Shown here in pieces: positions 1 to 6,396 of a DNA stretch of 10,057 bases. How positions within the stretch are numbered: position 1 is the first letter of the stretch; every line of letters starts with the position of its first letter. Under the pieces are notes generated by a model, which made no database searches, was not told the DNA's origin, and saw nothing but the letters and a program-made list of their open reading frames with translations. The translations under genes were made by a program, and so were the position numbers. Source of the DNA: DYGX01 sp035325905 (GTDB taxonomy: Bacteria; Chloroflexota; Anaerolineae; Aggregatilineales; Aggregatilineaceae); NCBI GenBank assembly GCA_035325905.1, contig DAOKYY010000110.1:1-10057 (forward strand), given 5' to 3'.

Positions 1-30
1 CTAGTTAGGCCGCCTGGTTTAGGACACCGG

Positions 31-73
31 GCGTCCCGCGCCAACATTCCGGCGCGGGACGCGGGCTGCTTTT
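31..73 (+). terminator. Rho-independent terminator of an off-window upstream gene
   Basis: The arms GCGTCCCGCGCC (31-42) and GGCGCGGGACGC (51-62) form a perfect 12-bp stem with an 8-base loop. A short T-run (70-73) follows 7 bases after the stem. This is a very stable hairpin placed just before the first gene, so it most likely ends transcription of a + strand gene that finishes at or before the left edge. The T-run is short and slightly displaced, so termination efficiency is uncertain. Confidence 0.6.
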
Positions 74-96
74 CTCATTCGCCGGAGGGGCGCTGC

Positions 97-510
97 ATGA
101 GCACGTTGTTCCGTATTCATTCCGACTTGCGCTGGATCATCGTCCTGCTGGCGATCGCGGCGATCGTGCGGCTGGCCGTGGGGCTGTTCGGGCGGCAGAA
201 GTACGACCGGTCGAGCCGCCTGCTGACGCTGCTGTTCAGCATCAGCGTCGATATCCAGGTGCTGATCGGGCTGATCTATTTCATCTGGCAGGGGATCGAG
301 TACGATCTGTGGCCGCGCGAGCGCTTCGAGCACATGGCCGTCATGATCGTGGCCGCCATCGTCGCGCACCTGCCCGCGCGCTGGCGCAACGCGCCCGAAC
401 TGGTGCGCTATCGCAACGACCTGCTGGTCGTGCTGGCAACGATTGTGATTATCTTTGTTGGCGTCGTCTTGCTGCCGGGCGGAACCGCCCGCTGGGAGCC
501 GAGTTTCTAG
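97..510 (+). CDS. Small four-helix integral membrane protein, function unknown
   Basis: This 137-residue protein has four predicted membrane helices at roughly residues 12-31, 42-64, 78-94 and 107-127, with short loops and no signal peptide. It opens with an HSxLRW motif (His8 to Trp13). The third helix has Glu78-His79 at its start and His91 near its end. The layout resembles a family of short uncharacterised membrane proteins that I recall from Bacteroidetes and Chloroflexi, often loosely labelled cytochrome b-like. That resemblance is from memory and no function is established. The start is supported by a strong ribosome site, GGAGGGG at 84-90, ending 6 bases before ATG. The O-methyltransferase gene begins 34 bases downstream on the same strand with no terminator between, so the two are probably co-transcribed. 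A heme or quinone-linked role is possible because of the histidines, but it is speculation. Confidence 0.8.
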   Translation: MSTLFRIHSDLRWIIVLLAIAAIVRLAVGLFGRQKYDRSSRLLTLLFSISVDIQVLIGLIYFIWQGIEYDLWPRERFEHMAVMIVAAIVAHLPARWRNAPELVRYRNDLLVVLATIVIIFVGVVLLPGGTARWEPSF

Positions 511-543
511 CCGCACGACGGGTGCAAGGAGCGCGAATCGCCG

Positions 544-1242
544 ATGTCTTCCACCGCAGACTGGCTCGACCGCATCATGACCTTTGACGACGCGACGCAG
601 CGCGGGCTGGTCGCCTTCACGCGGGAGTGGTTCGCGCGCGAGGACGAGATTCTGGCGCAGGTCCGCCGGCGCACGCGCGAACTCGGCCTGCCGGAGATTC
701 AGATTCGCCCGGAAGAAGGGCAGATCCTCTACTTCCTGGCGCGCATGATCGGCGCGCGCCATATCCTCGAAGTCGGGACTCTGGCCGGATACAGCACGAT
801 CTGGCTGGCGCGGGCCGTGCCGGAAAAGGGCAGCGTCGTGACGCTGGAAGTCGAGCCGGCCCACGCGCGCCTCGCGCGCGAGCATTTCAAGCTGGCCGGT
901 CTGGACGGCGTCATCGAGATCGTCGAAGGCTCCGCCCACGAGACGCTGCCGATGCTGGCGCGCCGCGAGCCGTTTGACATGATGTTCATCGACGCCGAGA
1001 AGACCGGCTACCCGGCCTATCTCGCCTGGGCGCTGGAAAACCTGCCCAGCGGCGCGCTGATCGTCGGCCACAACGCGTTTCGAGGGGGCCAGCTGGTCAG
1101 CGACGATCCCGACGAGGCAGTGCTCGCCACGCGCGAGCTGCTGCAAACGATGGCCCGCGACGAGCGGCTGCTGTCGACCATCATCCCGGTCGGCGACGGC
1201 TTCGCCGTCGGCATGATCCAGCGCGGCGTCGGGAACCCATAG
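544..1242 (+). CDS. SAM-dependent O-methyltransferase, COMT/CCoAOMT-like family
   Basis: This 232-residue cytosolic protein has the size and order of Methyltransf_3 family members, which transfer a methyl group from S-adenosylmethionine to a catechol-type hydroxyl using a divalent metal. The SAM-binding motif I is EVGTLAGYSTIWLA (residues 76-89). The acidic ribose-binding region TLEVEP follows (100-105), and FIDAEK (148-153) supplies the first metal aspartate, Asp150. The second metal site is normally Asp-Asn. Here it reads VGHNAFRGG (174-182), with His176 in place of Asp, while the following Asn177 and the downstream G-G are kept. The substrate cannot be predicted. AAGGAG at 526-531 lies 12 bases before ATG, a long but usable spacing. 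The gene probably shares a transcript with the upstream membrane protein. The family call is firm; activity is less certain because of the altered metal ligand. Confidence 0.9.
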   Translation: MSSTADWLDRIMTFDDATQRGLVAFTREWFAREDEILAQVRRRTRELGLPEIQIRPEEGQILYFLARMIGARHILEVGTLAGYSTIWLARAVPEKGSVVTLEVEPAHARLAREHFKLAGLDGVIEIVEGSAHETLPMLARREPFDMMFIDAEKTGYPAYLAWALENLPSGALIVGHNAFRGGQLVSDDPDEAVLATRELLQTMARDERLLSTIIPVGDGFAVGMIQRGVGNP

Positions 1243-1245
1243 CTG

Positions 1246-1263
1246 CGTGCGCCGGAGCGCACG
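1246..1263 (+). terminator. Possible weak terminator after the methyltransferase gene
   Basis: CGTGCGC (1246-1252) and GCGCACG (1257-1263) form a perfect 7-bp stem with a CGGA loop, starting 4 bases after the stop codon. It is followed by GTTTCT, a poor T-run. The position suits a terminator for the 97-1242 operon, but the weak T-tract makes this tentative. Confidence 0.4.
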
Positions 1264-1277
1264 GTTTCTCCGTTCTA

Positions 1278-1307
1278 GGGGGCGGCCTTTTCCACGGGGC
1301 TGCCCCC
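1278..1307 (+). other. GC-rich stem-loop between methyltransferase and PII-like genes
   Basis: GGGGGCGGCC (1278-1287) pairs with GGGCTGCCCCC near 1298-1307, including one G-T pair, to give a stem of about 10 bp around a loop starting TTTT. No T-run follows, so it is not a standard terminator. It lies in the 150-base gap upstream of the PII-like gene. It could be a second half of the termination region or part of the PII-like gene leader. I see no convincing promoter in this gap. Confidence 0.4.
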
Positions 1308-1392
1308 GAACACACCCCTTCCCTCCATCGCCGCCGTTCATCACCGTGCGCTGTTCCGGGTCTGCCAGGCCGATCTGAAGGGAGATCACATC

Positions 1393-1767
1393 GTGTACAT
1401 GGTTATGTTTGTGCTACAAGACTCCGACCGGCTGGACGAGGTGCTCGACGCCTGGCGCGCGCGCGGCGTGACCGGTGTGACGATCTTGGAGACGATCGGG
1501 GCGCACGGCCGCAGACAGCGCCAACGCTTCATCGGCGCGCGCTACGCCTTCGGGATGGGGCAAGGCGCGACGCAGCTTCAGGTCGGCAACCACACGCTGC
1601 TGGCGATCGTGCCGGACGAGGACACCGTGCGCGCCTGTCTGGCGGCGGCGGAGAGCATCGTGGGCGATCTCGATACGGCCAACACCGGCGTTCTGGCGGC
1701 GTGGCCGCTCGCTCTCGTCAAAGGGATTGGGCCGGGCAAGCACCACGAAGACAAGGACCAGGGATGA
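1393..1767 (+). CDS. PII-like small signalling protein
   Basis: This 124-residue cytosolic protein fits the ferredoxin-like fold of PII and PII-like proteins. Strand one is MYMVMFVL (1-8), a helix covers DRLDEVLDAWRARG (12-25), and GVTGVTILETIG (25-36) matches the family's G-T-I-E-S region. A short arginine-rich segment (39-45) stands where the T-loop lies. The second half is NHTLLAIVPDEDTVRACLAA (66-85), with a further helix and a closing strand, GDLDTANTGVLAAW (91-104). Classical GlnB/GlnK T-loop features, including the uridylylated tyrosine, are absent, so nitrogen control as in GlnB is not implied. The start is GTG at 1393, supported by AAGGGAG (1378-1384) with 8-base spacing. The gene ends inside the ATGA that starts the cation-exchanger gene, so the two are translationally coupled. 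PII-like proteins beside transporters (GlnK-AmtB, SbtB-SbtA) usually regulate them. That role here is inferred. Confidence 0.7.
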   Translation: MYMVMFVLQDSDRLDEVLDAWRARGVTGVTILETIGAHGRRQRQRFIGARYAFGMGQGATQLQVGNHTLLAIVPDEDTVRACLAAAESIVGDLDTANTGVLAAWPLALVKGIGPGKHHEDKDQG

Positions 1768-2759
1768 TCTGGCTGGAGTTCTTAGGGAGCACAGTGCTGA
1801 TCGTCGTGGCCGCGCGCTATCTGGCGCGCTACGGCGACATCATCTCGCTGCGGACAGGGCTGGGCGGCCTGTTCGTCGGCACGCTGCTGATGGCCGGGGC
1901 GACCTCGCTACCTGAATTGCTAACTGCTATCAATGCTATCAATCAGGACGCGCCGGGCCTGACCGTTGGCAACATCTTCGGCAGCAGCATGTTCAACATG
2001 TTCTTGCTGGCCCTGGTGGACGTGCTGTTTTACCGCGTGCATATTTTGCGGCGCGTCACGATCAACCACGCGGTCAGCGCCACCCTGGCGGTCCTGATTC
2101 ATGGGCTGGCGGTGTTCTTCATTCTGGCGGACATCGACGCCGCGATTGGCTGGATGGGGATCGACAGCCTCATCCTGATCGGCGTTTACGTCGTGGGCAC
2201 GCGCCTCCTGTTTGGCGGCGGCGATGCCGAAGCAGCCGAGCCGGACACGATCCCGGACGGCACTCCGACGCTCCGCCACGCGCTGATCGGCTTCGGCGTC
2301 GCGACGCTGGCCCTCGTGTTCTTTACGCCGCTTCTGGTCAGCAGCTCGATCGCCATCGCCGAAGAAACCGGCCTCGGAACCGGCTTCGTCGGCGTGGCGC
2401 TGGTGGCGATTGCCACGTCGCTGCCGGAGGTCATGACCACGATTTCGGCGGCGCGGATCGGCGCGTACGATCTCGCCATCGGCAACCTGTTCGGAAGCAA
2501 TCTGTTCAACGTCTTCGCGCTCGGCCTGGCGGACCTGTTCTTCACCGAGGGGCGCTTCCTGGCAGAGGTCAGCCCGACCATGACGATCGCCGGGATGCTG
2601 GCCCTGCTACTGACAAACCTGGCGCTGATCGGCAATCTGGCGCGCCACCTGACGCGCGGCGGCTCGCGGCGCCTGCTCACCGAGGTCGATGCCTTGCTGA
2701 TCGCCGTGATCTATATCGCGGGGATGGCGCTGCTTTACAATCGCGGGCTGATTGGCTGA
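1764..2759 (+). CDS. CaCA-family cation (Ca2+/Na+) exchanger, YrbG-like
   Basis: This 331-residue inner-membrane protein has the two inverted alpha-repeats that define the Ca2+/cation antiporter superfamily. Repeat one contains GATSLPE (residues 45-51) and VGNIFGSSMFN (68-78). Repeat two contains IATSLPEVMTTISA and IGNLFGSNLFN. The glutamate of each SLPE and the asparagines of GN and FN are the known ion-coordinating positions, and all are present. About ten hydrophobic helices and a hydrophilic middle loop near residues 155-170 (AEAAEPDTIPDG) complete a normal layout. I chose the ATG at 1764 because it overlaps the upstream stop codon as ATGA. An earlier in-frame ATG at 1701 would add 21 charged residues inside the PII-like gene. 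Ion specificity (Ca2+ with Na+, H+ or K+) cannot be read from sequence. Coupling to the PII-like gene suggests regulation by a small-molecule sensor. Confidence 0.9.
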   Translation: MIWLEFLGSTVLIVVAARYLARYGDIISLRTGLGGLFVGTLLMAGATSLPELLTAINAINQDAPGLTVGNIFGSSMFNMFLLALVDVLFYRVHILRRVTINHAVSATLAVLIHGLAVFFILADIDAAIGWMGIDSLILIGVYVVGTRLLFGGGDAEAAEPDTIPDGTPTLRHALIGFGVATLALVFFTPLLVSSSIAIAEETGLGTGFVGVALVAIATSLPEVMTTISAARIGAYDLAIGNLFGSNLFNVFALGLADLFFTEGRFLAEVSPTMTIAGMLALLLTNLALIGNLARHLTRGGSRRLLTEVDALLIAVIYIAGMALLYNRGLIG

Positions 2760-2904
2760 GCCGCGCAAGAATCGCGTTGGAAAGCCCGCGACCGCGCACC
2801 ACCTGCCCGGCCCCTGCGTAATGATTCACTAGACGGTGCGGCGGATCATGCGGCGCTGTCGGTTTCTAACGTGTTGTAGCAGGAAGTAACAAGGACCGTT
2901 ATCG

Positions 2905-4092
2905 ATGCGAATTATCGTACACACCGGCAAGGGTGGAGTTGGCAAAACCAGCATCTCCGCCGCGACCGCGCTGCGCTGCGCCGAAATGGGCCTGCGCACG
3001 ATCGTGATCTCGACCGACACCGCGCACTCGCTGGCCGACTCGCTCGACGTGAAGATCGGGCCGGAGCCGGTTCTGCTGGCCGACAACCTGTGGGCGCAGG
3101 AAGTTGACGCGCGCTACTCGATGGACAAATACTGGGGCCGTATCCAGAGCTACATGCTCGATGTGCTCAGCTCGCGCGGCGTGCAGGACATCGTCGCCGA
3201 AGAGGTCACGATCCTGCCGGGTTTGGAAGAAGGCGCGCATCTGCTGTGGATCAACAAGTACGCCGACGAGGGGCAGCACGACGTGCTGATCGTGGACGCC
3301 GCGCCGACCGCCGAGACGCTGCGCCTGCTCAGCCTGCCCGATACCTCGCGCTGGTGGTTTCAGCGCGTGATGGCGCTGATGCGCGGCGCGGGGCGCCTGC
3401 TGCGCCCGCTCTCCAAGCCGCTGATTGGCGCCGACCTGCCCGACACGGCGACGCTCGACAGCATTGATGGGTTGTTCTCCACGCTGGACAAGGTTCGCCT
3501 GCTGCTCTCCGACCCGCAGGTCAGCAGCCTGCGCCTGGTCATCAACCCGGAGCGGATGGTGATCAAAGAGACGCAGCGGACCTATACCTACCTCAACCTG
3601 TACGGCTACGCGGTCGATGCGGTGCTGGTCAATCGCGTCATCCCGCCCGAAGTGATCGACCCCTATTTTGACGCCTGGAAGCAGCAGCAGGCAGCCAACC
3701 TGGGCTTCATCGGCGAGGCGTTCGGGATGCTGCCGGTGCTGCAAGCGCCCCTGTTCAATCAGGAAATGGGCGGGTTCGACAGCCTGCGCCGTCTGGCCGA
3801 CGCGCTCTATGGCGACCGCAACCCCGCCGAGATCATGACCGCCAGCCAGGCGCATCACATTGAAAGCGACGGTCAGGAGGGGTACTATCTCAGCGTGCCG
3901 CTGCCGTTCGCCGAGAAGGGCGACCTCGATCTCTACCGCGCCGCCGACGAGCTGACCCTGCGCGTGGGGCCATACCGGCGCAACATCGTGCTGCCCTACG
4001 CGTTGTGGAATCTGGACATCGAAAATGCCCGGTTCGAGCAATCCCAGCTCCGCATTCACTTTGTCCGGCGCGACGGCGCCGCGCGCAACTGA
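2905..4092 (+). CDS. ArsA/Get3-like ATPase with C-terminal HSP20-like domain
   Basis: This 395-residue soluble P-loop ATPase belongs to the ArsA/Get3 (SIMIBI) group. Visible motifs are the deviant Walker A GKGGVGKT (residues 8-15), switch I DTAHS (38-42; the commoner form is DPAHS), ILPGLEE (103-109), switch II DAAPTAETLRLLSLPD (131-146) and the adenine loop VINPERM (212-218). Residues from about 326 to 390 (GYYLSVPLPF through LRIHFVRR) form the beta-rich ArsA_HSP20 domain seen in many bacterial members. The only cysteine is Cys25, so neither the arsenite-binding cysteines of ArsA nor the zinc CxxC of eukaryotic Get3 exist. No arsenic gene is nearby, so arsenite export is unlikely. A role in protein or tail-anchor handling is only a family-based guess. 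AAGGA at 2891-2895 lies 9 bases before the ATG. The 145-base upstream gap shows no clear promoter. Confidence 0.9.
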   Translation: MRIIVHTGKGGVGKTSISAATALRCAEMGLRTIVISTDTAHSLADSLDVKIGPEPVLLADNLWAQEVDARYSMDKYWGRIQSYMLDVLSSRGVQDIVAEEVTILPGLEEGAHLLWINKYADEGQHDVLIVDAAPTAETLRLLSLPDTSRWWFQRVMALMRGAGRLLRPLSKPLIGADLPDTATLDSIDGLFSTLDKVRLLLSDPQVSSLRLVINPERMVIKETQRTYTYLNLYGYAVDAVLVNRVIPPEVIDPYFDAWKQQQAANLGFIGEAFGMLPVLQAPLFNQEMGGFDSLRRLADALYGDRNPAEIMTASQAHHIESDGQEGYYLSVPLPFAEKGDLDLYRAADELTLRVGPYRRNIVLPYALWNLDIENARFEQSQLRIHFVRRDGAARN

Positions 4093-5854
4093 GCCGCCAC
4101 AGCCGCCGCCCGACATCCCGCCGGCCAACATCCGGGCAGAGCTGGCCGCCTACCGCATTCACTGGCGCCGCTACCAGCGCACGCTCTGGTTCGCGGCGTG
4201 GTTGTTCGCGCGCGTCCTGCTGTGGGAAGTCGCGCTGCGCTGGCTGGTGAGCGAGGGCGCCGTCCGGCGCGGGCGCCCGAAGCGGCTGAAGCGCTGGGCG
4301 CGCGAGTTCCGCGAGATGGCCGCCGCGATGGGCGGCGTGATGATCAAGCTCGGCCAGTTCATCTCCAGCCGGGTCGATATCCTGCCGCCGGAGATGCTGG
4401 CCGAGCTGGCGACGCTTCAGGACGAGGTGCCAACCGTTCCCTTCGCCGCGATCCGGGGGCGGGTCGAGGACGAGCTAGGCCCACTGGCGGATCGCTTCTC
4501 GGCCTTCGAGGAAACGCCGGTCGCGGCGGCGTCGCTCGGCCAGGCGCACCGCGCGCGCCTGCCGGATGGCGAGCGCGTCGTCGTTAAGGTGCTGCGCCCC
4601 GGCATTCACTCGCTGGTGGCGACCGATCTCAAGGCGCTCGGCGTGGTCGCCGGGTGGGCGATGAAGCTGCCGTTCATCCGCCGCCGCGCGAATGTCCCGG
4701 CCCTGCTCGACGAGTTCAGCGTCGTGCTGTGGCGCGAGCTGGATTATCGCCAGGAAGCGCGCAACGCCGAGCGGTTCCAGGCGATGTTCGCCGCCGACCC
4801 CGGCGTGTATATCCCCCAGGTCTACCCTGCTTATTCGACTGGCTGCGTGCTGACGCTGGAAGATGTCAGCGCGATCAAGATCACCGACTACGCGGCAATC
4901 AGCGCGGCGGGCGTGGACCGGCGCGACGTGGCCCGGCGCCTGGTGGACACCTACCTGGAGATGGTCTTTATCGAGCGGTTCTTCCACGCGGACCCGCACC
5001 CTGGCAACCTGTTCGTCTACCCCTTGCCGCCGGATGCGCCCGCCAGCAACGGACAGCACCGCGACGGGAAGGCGCTGCTGGGGCGCCCATTTTACCTTAT
5101 CTTCGTCGATTTCGGGATGGTCGGCCACCTGACGCCGCCGATCGCGCAGAGCCTGCACGAGACGCTGCTGGCGCTCACCACGCGCGACGCGCGCCGTCTG
5201 GTGCAGTCCTACGAGAGCCTGGGTGTGCTGCTGCCCGGCGCGGACCTCGACCGGATCGAGGCGGCGGCCCGCGCGGCGTTCGACCGTGTCTGGGGGCTGA
5301 GTATGGCGGAGATCGGCGCCATGCCGCTCTCCGAAGCCACCAGCCTGGCGCGTGAGTTCAAAGACCTGCTGTTCTCGCTGCCGTTTCAGGTTCCGCAAGA
5401 CTTACTCTATCTGGCGCGCGCGGTGGGGATTCTGACCGGCATGGCGACCGGCCTGGACCCGGCCTATGACCCCTGGCACGAGATTCTGCCGTTCGCAACC
5501 CGCGTGCTGAGCGGGGATGGCGCGGTTCCCCCGCCGCCGTCGCTTTCGCTGCGCGACACCGGGCTGGACCTGCTGCGGCGGGCCGCGCAGCTTCCACTGG
5601 TCGCTGAGGGCGTGCTGCGCCGCGCCGACCAGGGCGAGCTGGTCGTGCGCGTGGTGCCGTCCGCCGACCTCGACCGGCGGCTGGCGGCGCTGGAGCGGGC
5701 GCAGCGGCGCGCCGTGAGCGCGATTACATTCGCGGCGCTCCTGGTGTCAACCACCGTCCTCTATACGGCGGGCGAGCACACCCTCAGCGCCCTCGGCCTG
5801 GGCCTGAGCGGGCTGGCTTTCTTGCGTCTAATGTTATCAGGCCGTCCACATTGA
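4025..5854 (+). CDS. ABC1/UbiB-family atypical kinase with C-terminal membrane helices
   Basis: This 609-residue protein carries the full ABC1 (UbiB/ADCK/COQ8) signature. KLGQ (residues 108-111) is the family KxGQ motif. AAASLGQAH (167-175) is the alanine-rich loop, and VVVKVLRPG (185-193) holds catalytic Lys188. ELDYRQEARN (238-247) gives the ExD and NxE-type acidic residues, HADPHPGN (321-328) is the catalytic loop, and DFG lies at 362-364. Two hydrophobic helices at about 570-605 anchor the C-terminus. The family supports isoprenoid-quinone synthesis or lipid homeostasis through ATPase activity; the target here is unknown. Catalytic loop and DFG are separated by 33 residues, containing a hydrophilic insert (335-353). 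The start at ATG 4025 lies 68 bases inside the ATPase gene with no strong ribosome site. No other ATG or GTG occurs before the conserved region, and TTG 4202 would cut into it. The first 38 residues are proline-rich and may not be translated as shown. Confidence 0.9.
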   Translation: MPGSSNPSSAFTLSGATAPRATEPPQPPPDIPPANIRAELAAYRIHWRRYQRTLWFAAWLFARVLLWEVALRWLVSEGAVRRGRPKRLKRWAREFREMAAAMGGVMIKLGQFISSRVDILPPEMLAELATLQDEVPTVPFAAIRGRVEDELGPLADRFSAFEETPVAAASLGQAHRARLPDGERVVVKVLRPGIHSLVATDLKALGVVAGWAMKLPFIRRRANVPALLDEFSVVLWRELDYRQEARNAERFQAMFAADPGVYIPQVYPAYSTGCVLTLEDVSAIKITDYAAISAAGVDRRDVARRLVDTYLEMVFIERFFHADPHPGNLFVYPLPPDAPASNGQHRDGKALLGRPFYLIFVDFGMVGHLTPPIAQSLHETLLALTTRDARRLVQSYESLGVLLPGADLDRIEAAARAAFDRVWGLSMAEIGAMPLSEATSLAREFKDLLFSLPFQVPQDLLYLARAVGILTGMATGLDPAYDPWHEILPFATRVLSGDGAVPPPPSLSLRDTGLDLLRRAAQLPLVAEGVLRRADQGELVVRVVPSADLDRRLAALERAQRRAVSAITFAALLVSTTVLYTAGEHTLSALGLGLSGLAFLRLMLSGRPH

Positions 5855-5890
5855 CCTAAGTCGCTAGGCAAAAGGTACTTGGCGAACCCG

Positions 5891-5919
5891 TTGACACCAT
5901 CTACGGCTCCGTTTACAAT
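5891..5919 (+). promoter_or_regulatory. Sigma-70 promoter of the cold-shock gene
   Basis: TTGACA (5891-5896), a perfect -35 box, and TACAAT (5914-5919), a five-of-six match to the -10 box, are separated by exactly 17 bases. Transcription would start near 5926. This is the best promoter in the window and gives the cold-shock gene a leader of about 150 bases. Confidence 0.85.
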
Positions 5920-5925
5920 TGACCA

Positions 5926-6076
5926 TGTGGAACAGGTTGTTGGCATTACCGGCACGATCAAGCAGCGCACCCGGTGGACTCGTACCAACATTCCCCGGGT
6001 GCGTGTTGTATGTATGTCGGGGGCCAGGCCCGCGCCACGCGCACTCAGTTTGAAGGATAAAAGGAGTACCATCAAC
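5926..6076 (+). promoter_or_regulatory. Long structured 5' leader of the cold-shock mRNA
   Basis: The predicted leader holds a perfect 9-bp stem, CGCACCCGG (5966-5974) with CCGGGTGCG (5995-6003), around a 20-base loop. Two purine-rich ribosome-site-like tracts sit near its end: AAGGA (6053-6057) and AAGGAG (6061-6066). Long structured leaders that change fold with temperature are known for cspA of Escherichia coli. Whether this unrelated leader does the same is inference, and the transcript start is predicted rather than shown. Confidence 0.5.
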
Positions 6077-6292
6077 ATGTCAGAACGTCTCACCGGCGTG
6101 GTCAAGTGGTTCAACGCTCAGAAGGGCTACGGCTTCATCCAGCCCGAGAACGGCCCCGACGTGTTCGTGCACTACAGCGCGATCACCGGCAGCGGCTACC
6201 GCAACCTGGAAGAAGGCGAGCGGGTCGAGTTTTCGATCACCGAAGGCCCGAAAGGCCCGCAAGCCGCCGACGTCGTGCGCGTCGGCAACTAG
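6077..6292 (+). CDS. Cold-shock domain protein, CspA family
   Basis: This 71-residue single cold-shock domain protein binds single-stranded RNA and DNA and acts as an RNA chaperone in the cytoplasm. It begins TGVVKWFNAQKGYGFI, with RNP1 KGYGFIQP and then RNP2 VFVHYSAI, and ends with the usual VEFxIxEGxKGPQAxxV tail, so it is complete and of normal length. ATG 6077 is chosen because AAGGAG (6061-6066) lies 10 bases upstream and because this is where family homology starts. The frame stays open back to a TTG at 5879, but that extension would include the promoter itself. The gene stands alone between its own promoter and a strong terminator. Several copies per genome are common in this family, so no specific csp letter can be assigned. 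Confidence 0.97.
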   Translation: MSERLTGVVKWFNAQKGYGFIQPENGPDVFVHYSAITGSGYRNLEEGERVEFSITEGPKGPQAADVVRVGN

Positions 6293-6317
6293 TCGTCTCC
6301 TCGCCTCGTAAAATCAA

Positions 6318-6348
6318 ACGCCCTGGGCATGCCCAGGGCGTCGTTTTT
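6318..6348 (+). terminator. Strong, probably bidirectional terminator
   Basis: The 22 bases at 6319-6340 are a perfect palindrome, with arms CGCCCTGGGC and GCCCAGGGCG meeting at AT. A flanking A-T pair (6318/6341) extends the stem, and TTTTT follows at 6344-6348. On the opposite strand the same stem is followed by TTTGATTTTA. It lies between two convergent genes, the cold-shock gene ending at 6292 and the - strand gene ending at 6397, so it can serve both. Confidence 0.85.
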
Positions 6349-6396
6349 GGTGGGCCTCGCCGGGCAGCGAGCGCCGCCCGGCGGGACTGAGCGAGA

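Noticed and set aside
19..1389. 456-codon open frame on the - strand
   Set aside because: It lies opposite two well-supported genes and has no family motif. Its protein is rich in Arg, Gln, Asp and His with low complexity, typical of antisense frames in GC-rich coding DNA.
1701..1763. 21-residue N-terminal extension of the cation exchanger
   Set aside because: It is highly charged, overlaps the PII-like gene and is replaced by the ATGA-coupled start at 1764, where the first membrane helix begins.
2760..2904. Promoter in the gap before the ArsA/Get3-like gene
   Set aside because: TAATGA and TTGGAA fragments occur, but no -35/-10 pair has proper spacing.
2899..4131. 410-codon open frame on the - strand
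   Set aside because: It is antisense to the ArsA/Get3-like gene, which has clear motifs. The predicted protein has the same biased composition and no ribosome site of note.
5879..6076. N-terminal extension of the cold-shock protein from a TTG at 5879
   Set aside because: The extension would contain the -35 and -10 boxes and has no homology. The family start with a good ribosome site is at 6077.
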